The position numbers and the translations under genes are program-made. A DNA stretch of 42,058 bases from assembly GCA_000969725.1 (NCBI GenBank), contig JXSR01S035453.1. One strand, 5' to 3'. Shown piece after piece: positions 12,101-24,100 of this stretch; positions within the stretch are counted from its first letter, which is position 1; the number at the start of each line of letters is the position of its first letter. The stretch is from Ophiothrix spiculata. Taxonomy: Eukaryota > Echinodermata > Ophiuroidea > Amphilepidida > Ophiotrichidae. The notes beneath the pieces were generated by a model. The model searched no databases. It was not told the origin of the DNA and worked only from the letters and a program-made list of their open reading frames with translations.

Positions 12101-15100
12101 AAATTGAAATGAGAAAAGAGGGTCTTGATTGCTGCATATCGGGGTGCACCCGCTAGTCCGACACTGCGCTAGTCAGACTACACAATTTTCCTATACCTTA
12201 GAGATGCGCTTGTCAGAAAATGAAAACCACTGCTCTAGTCAGAACTAGCGCATTGTCGGACTAGGGCCGTGTATTTCATTTTCAGACTAGCGCATTGTCG
12301 GACTAGCACCGTGTATTTCATTTTCGAACTAGCGCATTGTCGGACTAGGGAAGTGTACCCTGCATATCTAGGTCAGTGCCCCACAGTCAACCTGGTATGT
12401 TTTCATGGAATTGAAGAAGTAGTTTCAATTCAATCAATTGATATATAAGCTCTTTATACCATGTATGTGTGAAGACTGAAATGTAACTCATGTACATGCG
12501 GAATAAATAAAAACTTACCCCACAATTAAGAATTGAATTTGTTAAAAGACTTCCAGTTTTTGATATCAAAAATGAAATATCATAAAACTATTTTTTTTTA
12601 ATGTAAATGTTAACTTGACCTATCCTATTGTAATAATATGAAAGTTCACACAAGAAGTAAATTTACTCACCTTGAGGAGCTTTCAATCCGCTATTGCATT
12701 GGTCATTTTTCAATTTGACATTAAGGGACGCTATTTGGATAAGTTTGAGATGGTAGCCTGATCTTGAAGGGTTACACATCTCAAAAGATGGTTGTACATA
12801 CTGGTGACTGGCAGATGGTAACTGGTATCGGCTTCCGTCTCGGTTGAGAAAGCTTTTTTTGACCCTGACGTGGGCTGCCTCTCTGACACATCTTGGTCCT
12901 TGTCAATGATAATACATTTTAATGTTTTCACAGGGCAAGGAAATAGGCCAAACAGCAACCACCGATATGCCATCTATGCTAATTGGTAATGAGGCTATAG
13001 GATCTATGGACTATACTGGCACATTCTTTGTGAATGGTGACACTGGGGATGATTATATCGGAATTGTGTTCGGTTACCATAGCAACAGGAAGTTTTATGT
13101 GGTGATGTGGAGGAAAGAGAATGAGAACTGGAATTCCTACTATGCTGGCATAAAAGGAGTGCAAATCAAGGTATGAGGAAAGAGATTCCAGAACATGGTC
13201 ATTTGTTTTATATCCTGGCCACGACTTAAATTTGTCTTTTTGGTATTGATGCATTTGAACAGTATTATATAGAATACATTGATATACCATGTTCAGCATA
13301 TATTATGTAAATCTAGGCAATTAGAATTACTTACTTGGAGCAACCAACGTTGCAAGCGAAACCATCGCCCTTCAGATGGGTTGTGATGCAGACCTTTTGG
13401 GACAGATTTGAATACTGCCAATTTTATCTCTTTAAAGGAATAAAAATGGCCCCAAGTCCATGATCTCCTCACGAGTTGCAATGCAAATCTTAGTTTTAAA
13501 GTTATTAGCTTTTAAAAATGTGCAGTAAGTTTTGAACACCCTGTATATATTAGCTGAATATCATCATCATGAGAAATATCTTTTCCTTTTTTTTATAAAA
13601 ATTGCTTGGGCCAATTCTCATATCGTTTGGGAGCATTAACTACAAACCAATATAACACACAACACACAATAAAAAACAGTTATTGTTATTGTCATTGATT
13701 GCTATCATTTCGAATGGTTGTCAGTACAATTTTAACATTACTACCATCAATCAAACCAAATACATGGATATTTGTTCTCATCTTTATTCCCTCAATAGAA
13801 AGTGGACTCTTCTACAGGCCCTGGGCAGACACTTGGTAATGCAATATGGCATTCATACTCTACTACAGGCCAGGTTGAGCTGCTATGGCATGACCCATTG
13901 ATGCAGGGATGGGAGTACAAGACAGCATATAGTTGGCATCTCACACACAGACCCTCTATTGGCCTCATCAGGTAAGACAGGATAGTGGTGGTACATATAT
14001 TTTCTAAAATTATACAGACCTCCCTCCTGTAATGACCCAGGGCCATTGTTTATTCATTATTCGCACACTCCGCGTTTCATTTTGCCAATCAGAACGCATT
14101 GTGCAAAGTACGCGGAGTGGATTGAAAATTCACAATTCACTCTACGTTTTGCATTTCAGTTCGACTGATGGGCATTTAGTGCCAGTGCGTTTGAATGTTA
14201 CATTGTTTTGTCAGGTGATGATTAGCATAGTTTTGAATTTTGATGCCCATATAAAATTTAAGCCTCATTTCTTTTCTCAAAAGATGCAATTTTTCTGTTG
14301 TGTATGAATAAGGTTAATTAATTTTTATTATGCTCGTAAAATGAGACAAAATAGAAGAGAATTCAGACAGTCAGAGTGGTGAATGTGAATGATCATTTTT
14401 TTATAATGTTTAGAAACATTCTCTATTATACATAATATGATAAAATATTGATAAGTTTGCAGGAAGACTATCGTTGTGGAAAAGAATTGATCACTAATCA
14501 GCAACTGTGTCTACATGTTTTTATCACATTTGGGCATCTGTGAATCTCTAAAGTGAACCATATATTGTAGGGATGGTTCATCCTACATATATATAATTAA
14601 ATCCCCCTTTACCCATTACCTTTAACTGTATTCGAGGGGGTATCAAAAAGTTTTAAAGATCACCCAGAAGAGAAAGCTCTATATCAATGAAATTTTATCA
14701 GAATATTGACTTGTCCTTATGTACATTATGATGCAAGGTTGGTCTTGGAAGTATTTTTACTTCCATTACATATGGCAAAAAGTGCCAGCAGCCTGCCCCG
14801 CTTACCAAATAACCTGAATGGAGGAAATTTGAAAATGTGGCATAATATAGTTCCTGCATTAAAGGGTTGCAGTGTGCAACAATTCTATAATGACGTACCT
14901 AAAGTCTGATCAAATATATCGAAAATCTGTCAATAAATGTCGTCTCAGTGACGTAATAAAGCATGTCTGGTCTAAAACTGTTGATTATCAGATAAATACA
15001 AAATAGATTTTTCTTTATAGAAGATCTCTACAATTGGTGGTCTGTGGACAGCAAGGAAGTTATAGGGGGGAATACGGATTCGGCCGCTATCTTTGTCGCT

Positions 15101-18100
15101 CATGGAGCAGAGTTATTGTACCTCCGGATATATTCGGAATTGACCCGATATCCAGGCAGATCGCGTAAATCTTCACCTGACGCATATACCGCGTGTGCAT
15201 TTTGTTTCACGCGCAAACCGTGTCTGCGTTTCATGTAGCGTGGATTGCGACTTGCTCTGATTAAAGTACGCCAATTTTCCCGCTAATCCGTAGCGAAGAC
15301 TCTCGAAGTGTTGCACGCGGAGTCGTAAAATGCCGGAGGTACAATAACTCAGCCTCCATGAGCGACAATCCAAGATGGCTGCCGTCCCATAGGATTTACA
15401 CGGCGGGAAATCAAAATGGCGGCCGAATCCGTATTCCCCCCTATAACTTCCTTGGTGGACAGTCAGTTGTAAGTGTGAGAATTGTGTTACTTTACATAGT
15501 GACTATCATAGATGCCTTAAGGATTGCATAATGGAGTTTTGTTCCCGACTCAATAGACCTTTTCAAAATCCATTCGGAAATCTTCGGAACATTGATAACA
15601 TGGCCTTTTTAACAACCGATCACGAACGAGCTCATTAGCATATAAGTTTTTGTACACAACATTTTCCAGAATTTCTTTCGCTTTTTCAGTGCAATAAAAA
15701 TGAATAGAACAGACCCATACATTATTAGGTACACTAATTCTGAACAACTTTTTGCTGATGGTACCATAAGCTCACCAACACAAACAGTGAAATTTCCATT
15801 TGAAATAGGCTGATTAAGCTTAAGATTTCAAGTCACATCAGGGTGAACACACTAAAAGTGACTCTATAGTGCTAACGCTAATTACAAGTTTGAATTTGTA
15901 CGCAACCAGCTAACGAGAATGCGAACTTAACATTCTGATTATTGTGTTGAAGAGTCATTTTTTCTGTTGTCAATTGCCAAAAAGTGTAAAATCAGCTTCG
16001 GAAATTCTTGGAAAGTTTTTTGAAAGGGTCTATTTCTTCTGAGTGATCTTCCAGTTTTTTTGATAACCCTAATGATAGAATGCTTAACCTATATCCAGAA
16101 ATAAACAGATCAATCTATCTACATTATGACCAATTTATATGATTACAATTATTTTTGTTGTAGGCTTGTGATCAAGACAGGAGCTGATACTTTTGTGGAT
16201 TCGGGGAATATTTATGACACCTCATATGTTGGTGGTCGACTTGGTGTNNNNNNNNNNNNNNNNNNNNNNNNNNNNNNNNNNNNNNNNNNNNNNNNNNNNN
16301 NNNNNNNNNNNNNNNNNNNNNNNNNNNNNNNNNNNNNNNNNNNNNNNNNNNNNNNNNNNNNNNNNNNNNNNNNNNNNNNNNNNNNNNNNNNNNNNNNNNN
16401 NNNNNNNNNNNNNNNNNNNNNNNNNNNNNNNNNNNNNNNNNNNNNNNNNNNNNNNNNNNNNNNNNNNNNNNNNNNNNNNNNNNNNNNNNNNNNNNNNNNN
16501 NNNNNNNNNNNNNNNNNNNNNNNNNNNNNNNNNNNNNNNNNNNNNNNNNNNNNNNNNNNNNNNNNNNNNNNNNNNNNNNNNNNNNNNNNNNNNNNNNNNN
16601 NNNNNNNNNNNNNNNNNNNNNNNNNNNNNNNNNNNNNNNNNNNNNNNNNNNNNNNNNNNNNNNNNNNNNNNNNNNNNNNNNNNNNNNNNNNNNNNNNNNN
16701 NNNNNNNNNNNNNNNNNNNNNNNNNNNNNNNNNNNNNNNNNNNNNNNNNNNNNNNNNNNNNNNNNNNNNNNNNNNNNNNNNNNNNNNNNNNNNNNNNNNN
16801 NNNNNNNNNNNNNNNNNNNNNNNNNNNNNNNNNNNNNNNNNNNNNNNNNNNNNNNNNNNNNNNNNNNNNNNNNNNNNNNNNNNNNNNNNNNNNNNNNNNN
16901 NNNNNNNNNNNNNNNNNNNNNNNNNNNNNNNNNNNNNNNNNNNNNNNNTTTTAAGCAAAACCATCCATCAAATTTCATGTTTTTTGTTAGTGTGGGTGCC
17001 TTTTTCAATAATGTTTCAAAAAGTATACAATTCATTAAATTTGAGTGTTTTTTCTAACCCTAATTTTTCACAAAATTGTGATATTTTGTTGAGAATATTA
17101 GGATAGGTTTGGGTTACCCCATGAAACATTTTTAGGCATAAGTCTCAATGTAGAAAATAAAGTTGCAAATGAAAAAAAAAAATCGAGAAACACATGTGTT
17201 TGACCTGACCCACATTTTATTTGTTTTTCAGAACCAATCAAGCTTTAGAATTTGATGGAGTAGATGATCATGTTATCCTTCCAACAATTCAGAATCTAAG
17301 TATCACCAACAGTTTTACTCTTGAAGGCTGGATACGCCCTCCTGAAGGATATGCCAGTACCAAACTGCCGATAATGTGCACATTGGAGAGCACGCTGTGT
17401 GTTTACATGGAGGAGGGGTAAGTGCAGGGGGATTGGAGGGGGATTGGGGAGGAGGGCCCTCCTGCAGGACAAACAAGCACCAAACTACCTGTATTGTGTA
17501 CACCGGGGAGAACATTGTGTGTTTACATGGAAGATGGGTAAGTGTAGTGCACTGGGAGGGGATGGGGGTGAGGTCCATCCTCTTGAAGGATAAGCAAGCA
17601 CCAAAGTGCCTGTATTGTGTACACTGGAGAGCACATTGTGTGTTTATATGGAGGATGGGTAAGTGTAGTGCAATTGGAGGGGGAGAGGAGGGGAGGGGTC
17701 CATCCTCTTGAAGGTTAAACAAGCACCAAGGTGCCTGTATTGTGTACACTGATGGAGAGCACATTGTGTGTTTATATGGAGGATGGGTAAGTGTAGTGCC
17801 CTTGGAGGGGGAGGGGTCCATCCTCTTGAAGGTTAAACAATCACCAAAGTGCCTGTATTGTGTACACTGGAGAGCACATTGTGTGTTTATATGGAGGATG
17901 GGTAAGTGTAGTGCACTGGGAGGGGGAAATGGGGAGGAGCAACATTGCAAACTGCTTGTATTGTGTGCTAACATGGAGGATGGGTAAGTGCATTGCACAA
18001 CAAAGATCCTTATAAATGATAGTTCATGTTCTAAAAGTGCTTTTTCAAGAAAAAACACATGCCATTTTTCATGTTTATTTTGTCCTTCATGTTAAAGAAT

Positions 18101-21100
18101 CACGCTAAAAGTAGTGGTGGGTTATAAAATGGTGATGTTTCAAATCACTTAGGGTAAAAGCTCATTTGATGCAGTATGATCTCCTGATCATTTTTTTATT
18201 GAAATCGGCCAAAAAATGAGACAGTGCGGGCCGAAAAACCATTTTCGAGGAGGGGGGGTCAGAGGGGGGGGGGGGGTCTGAAAATGTGAAATGTGACCAT
18301 TGCTGGAATTCTATTCCATATTTTAGCAATGTTGGGGTGTATACTTAGGTCAAAGAATCCATTTGTACAAGTTTTGTCAACATCAGAATTTTCGTGTGTG
18401 TAAAAACAACCATTTTAGGTCAAATTAGGCTATGAGGGCGCTTTTGCCAATATAATGAATGTGGACATTCCCATTGCGATAATTTGAACGTCAAACAAGA
18501 GATTATCATTGATATTATCTGCTCAGCAAATTTGAGCTCTCTAAACAAAACGGTTTGGTCGTGGCACCAATTTAAGTGAAACACAGAACTACGCAATTTG
18601 TGCCATAGGTTTGTGTGTGGTTCAACTTTTGTTCCCTGTTTTTTCAATGGAGGCGTTTTCAAAAGTAATAAAATGGTACCACGAGCAAACGAATCAAAGC
18701 AACATGCTGAAACTTTTAGAATATAATAGGGGAATGTTTATCTTCAATTCTACCTCTTAAATGTTTCAAAATGAGTAACGCTAAGGCGTGGCCAGCAAAG
18801 CGCCCTCGTGGCTTAAATTTGCACAAAATGGCGGATTTTACGAAAACAAAAAATCAAATTCTGTCAAGAATGTGAAAAATGGATTCCTTGACCTCAAAAA
18901 CATAAATATGCACCCCAACATGGTTAAAATATGTTATAGAATTCAAGCAATGGTCAAATTTCACATTTTCAGACCCCCGCATCTGACCCCCCTCCTCAAA
19001 ATTGGTTTTTCGGCCCGCACTGTCTCATTTTTTGGCGGATTTCAATAAAAAAGGTGTCAAAATGATCAGGAGATTATCATACTGCATCAAATGAGCTTTT
19101 ACCCTAAGTGATTTGAAACATGACCCCTTTTTGACCCCTGTATAACCCACCACTACTAAAAGTTATTTCTCCTAGACATATCTGATCTCCCTATATTTAC
19201 TTGGGTATATATGAAATTGTCTGGTCACACCTGCTTACAAAGTTATCCCCTGCTCTGCTTGTTCACGGAATACAGGCAAATAGTTTGGGTCTGGTGCCAT
19301 ATCCCATGAGGCCGACAGGCTGAATGGAATATGGCACCAGACCCTAGATATTTCCCATATTTTGTAAGGACAAGCAGGGGGGGGGAGTGATTAAAAGGAT
19401 TGAAGTGTACATGATTTTTGTGATCTTAATGGTTGAAAACAATAATAGTTATATAGTCTTGTAAATAAAGCATTGAAAACACCCAGTAACACCTGTGCCA
19501 CGCACTTGTTTGGATATGCGCATATTGATCTGAGCGTGCACGCTTGCATTGAGACCTCTATGTAAACGCTGTATTACATACGCAACACACTCTTACACAG
19601 CAGCTTAATTAATAATAAGATAATTAATTAATAATTATCAGTTCAATGAACAACTAGCAGTATTGAGATTCTGACGTAAGAGTCATGGAATATATGATAC
19701 ATATACAGGGCTTGGTTTATTTTTTTTTCTGAAAACCATGAATATAGGTTTTGTCTAAAATATGTTTGACGAATGAGATTACATAAATCATATACACTAA
19801 AGGAATAATACTTGACCCCTTTACCTAGGGGTGCATCATCATTAGCCAGGGAGTCTTGTGGCTTATTACATGGTTTATTACCTTTTTTCTTAGCTCCGTG
19901 AAAGGCAGTGTTGGCAGCTCTACTGTGAATAGCACGTCTGAGATAGCAGAAGCAACATGGACACATATTGCATTGAGGCTGGATGCTCAGAGTAAGGAAT
20001 GAAAATATAATGGTTAAAGGGGATTTGGACAAAATTTCGAAATTTTATTTGTGAATAATTTACAAAAGGGGTTTTCTCTAAGATACAAATACTCCATTTA
20101 TTTTCTTGAAAATTTAGTATTTGGTAGATTTATTTGTGCTGATAACGATTCAAAAATAAAAAATATAGGTCACCGTGCTCGTTTTTGAGATAAAGGCATT
20201 TCAAAAAGTACATATTTTCAAAAAAAAAATTACCCGATTAACCATACAAAGTATAGGGAAAACTTCAAAATGTTGATCATTATGTGCTTGTAAAATAGTA
20301 AATCCTCCATTTATTTTTTTAATTTTTACATCTATTTTATGTTAAAGCACTTTTTGCGCTCTTCAAAATACTGAAATAAAAAAATATGGTCACCTGGTTA
20401 GTTTTCAAGAAAAACGGCAAAAACTGGCATTTTTAAATAAAATTTGATTACTTTGATGGCACATCTGCGCCTGCATGCGTTTAGTGTGCATTGAATTTGC
20501 GCACGCAAAAAGGATGCAAACATTTTTTTGATTTTTTACTTTTTATGAAAAAAATCGTTATCCCGCAGTCGTAAGCAACTATATCTCAGAGAAAACCCCT
20601 TAATACATTAGAAAATAACAGTTAATTACCAAACATAGGGACAATTTTGATCAAAACCTTCAGAAAAGTTAAGAAAATCAACAAACATTTTGTTTGTTGA
20701 TTTTGGGTATGAGGCTATTCTCTAAACTTATGTATTGATGTTATATATCAAGAAAGAGGCAAAGATTTGTTTGTAGAACATTCCTTCCACATCATAGATT
20801 GCAGATGAATCAAAAGGAATTTGGAGTTTGTATTATATCTCCTGAAAAAAATAACTCTAGGGGCAGTATATATCGTTGTCAACAACGATAAATGAAAATG
20901 AATGATTATTGATATAATTTTTATAGGGTTAGAATTTTACAATGCAACTGTGCATGCTGCCATTATTGCCGCTAATACTTCAAATAATACAAAAATTTCA
21001 AAATGTTTGGGGATGCTGCTGAACTTGTCCAATGCCCCTTTAACCTTATTGGCCAAACAAAAATGTATTGGACTGTGAAAGCAAAAATCCCTATTGTTTG

Positions 21101-24100
21101 AAAATATTTTTTTTCGACTTTTGAAAAACTATCGCACACATTAAAACTAATGCGCGCTGGAGCTTTGAGACAAACAATTCATTTTAATTGGCCTAAGCTA
21201 AAAACAGAATTTTGAGAACTTGGGATAAAAGCAATGGATTATTGGCTATATAGATTGTTGATTTAGTAGTTGAAATTGTTCATTGAATCGTAAGCAAATA
21301 TTTATGGCGTGTTTTGTGATAAGGATTTCTGCTCCAGTGTTGACACTTGGTAGTGCAGTTGAATGGACCAAACCATTACATTTTTCTTTCAGATGAACAG
21401 CTCACCATAATTGTGAATGGCACAGTAGAAGACACTGCTGTTGGTGTACAGGCACTTAATTGGGTAAGTTGTTGCTAGGAAAAAGTTAGTTTTGGGCCAA
21501 AAACAGACCCATCAAAATACCACATTTTGCAAAGAAAAAGGAACCATTGAAATACCAGACAGCCTGATTTTGCTACCCAAGTTTGCGGCACATCCCCGTT
21601 ATCACTTTTGTACTAAGTTCCGCCCCCCCCTCCCCCCGGGTTTTGGGCTACTTGCTAATATCCTTCAAAACTAATGAGTCGATTTGAAAATTAGAAAATT
21701 ATCCCTAAAACTCTCTTTGTAGATGACCTTAAAGGTGTAGGTTCCTATCTTAGCATGTGTAATTTAGTTTTAACTGATTAACCTTGACCTCTGAAATGCA
21801 TATTGTGAAATTTTGACCTCAGCTTGCTTCTTGTTTTCTCTTGAGAGGCAAAGAAAGTATGCAACCCTGGGGATGAGGCAGTTAGGAAAATACAAAAGAA
21901 ATAGAAAATAGGTATACCAATAATTTTACATTCTATGCAGTATCTCCGATAGTATAAAGAATTTGGAGGTGAAATTTTGGATTTACAACCAGAAAAATAT
22001 GGGCTTTGATATGGTATCAAAAAATATACTACTTCCGGTTGAGCCCAGGTGGATGGGATTGAGAATGTGATCGGAACATACACATTTAACAATGTGTAAA
22101 CAAATGTGGCAAAATTATTAGGTTCAAGTTAAAAATTGCATTTTTGCCTGTTTTTGTTTTCAAAAGTGCAGGTTTAAACTCAAAATCTAAATATAAAGAG
22201 ATAGATATGTTTCTTGTGATTTTATTTTAAAGGGAGTGTTATACCATTATTTTACTCTTACTCTATTATAATTTGTGCCACTGAAATGTTTAGTTGTTGT
22301 AAGAGATTAACCTTTCAGAACACTTACTATTTGACATAGTAGTTGTACTTCAGATATTTACATTTATAAATTAAGTTAACGGTACATAAAACCTTTGTTA
22401 CAATATTGCAAATATAGATAAACATTATAATTAAGCTTGATAATTTAATTCTTAGATAACTCTAGAAGTTCAAAAATAATACATTCCTGTTGCAACAAAA
22501 TGAATTGAAGCTTTTTCGCAAGAAAATCTTTCCATAAGTCATTAAAGGAGCTTGATCTGTTTCATTTTTGACTTCTCTTTGTGTATTCAATTGAAGATTT
22601 TTATACCTCAAGAAAGCTTACACATACATTAATTTATCACTCAGTAGATAGAAATACAACAATTTCATTGGTTAATAAATGAAAAGGATATTTCCGTATC
22701 GTATCATAACTTCAGAGTTCTATATGATACGAAATCCTTTATGTGATACGAAAACTCGTATCATACAGCTCTTTCACCAGTCCAAATCGTATCGCTTTCG
22801 GAACATGATAGCTGTATTACAAAGCGCGCGCAGCTGCTGTGCGTCCGAGACTAACAGCCACGCGTTGTCCTACACAATGCCGATAGAAACGACGCGCATA
22901 TCTGTCAATCAAACCCGGGCAATTACAAATCTAAAATTGATTGCAATGGATTTTTCCTAGTATTTTCAAATTTTTGCTATCAACGTTTGTCTTTACTGAG
23001 TGATAAATTCGTTATCCCCTGTTTGTTCTCATGCAATACGAAAAATATTAATGGTTTGAGTTCGTATCACACTCGGCTTTCAGCCTCGTGTGATACGAAC
23101 CCAAACCATTAATATTTTCTCGTATTGCCTGAACAAACAGGGGATAACTAATAGTGTTACAAAATTATTTCAATGTTTAAAATACTATATTTATATACAG
23201 AATGCAATTGAAACAGATGCACATATTCATAAATCCTGTAAAAATTGTACCATCCAAAGTATTTTTATGTTCACAATTTTTACTGATATCCCAGAGCTTC
23301 TCAATAATTTTGGACCTTTGTGAACAAAATTATCCCTTTTTAATGGTTTCTTGCATATGTTTTTTTAACCCTATTTAATGCAACCCCCCTGAATTTCGTG
23401 CCATATGGCACGAAATTGCTTTTCATGCTGTAGCAACAATATCTAGACATGTGAAATCAAATACAGTGCTCAGAATGGTTGATTTATGACCCCAAAATAG
23501 AAATACATTCTTTTTACCCAATTCTATCTTTAAAGCATGATTTAATGGCTTAAATGGCCTGAAAACATGACATTTTGTCAAATTTTAGGCCAAAATTTAG
23601 CTCAAAAATTGAGACAAAAACTGTCATAAAATTATGAAATGTTTATCAAATAAAATAATTTCATTTGATTTGAAGAGATAATTATACTGGCTTCCTCAAT
23701 AGAACCTAAAAATATATACTTTTTGAACATAAGTAGCCAAAATACTGACTTAAATTTATGAAAAATTAGTTTTAAACAAGAAGCTCATTTATTATTCATT
23801 AGCCAATTTGCATATGATGTGCATAATTGATAATGCATCCTCATTTTCAGAAAGCTGAATATATCCAGTGATGTGCCACTTCCAATACCATTACAAACGA
23901 GTCTCATTAAAAACACGTCATATAGTTCCTACTACCCAGTGCACACAATTCATGCCATTTTGGGGCAAGTTAAATAGAGTTAATAGTTTCTTGCATACAT
24001 TCTTATTATCGAAGTCTGTGCACTTTAACCTGTAATATTTAGTAACTGTAGCTGTTGATTAAAAAACGCTTCCCAGTCAAAATCTCCCGAACCTTCACCA

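Larger units (their letters stand above)
14634..16070. mobile_element. DNA-transposon relic, copy B, with two nested insertions
   Basis: Ends are GAGGGGGTATCAAAAAGTTT and the inverse of CCAGTTTTTTTGATAACCCT, with AAAGATCACCCAGAAGA matching inverted TTCTTCTGAGTGATCTT inside. It is related to the element at 2049-2608. Two younger foldback elements sit inside it, at 15052-15454 and 15552-16033. No transposase is readable. Confidence 0.7.

Noticed and set aside
16126..17106. Long open frames spanning the N runs (also 28429-29425)
   Set aside because: They are open only because N cannot form stop codons.
17315..18058. A 247-codon open frame on the minus strand
   Set aside because: It runs over the ~120-base tandem array after the LamG exon. 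Its repetitive protein simply mirrors the repeated DNA, and the unit length near a multiple of three keeps the frame open.
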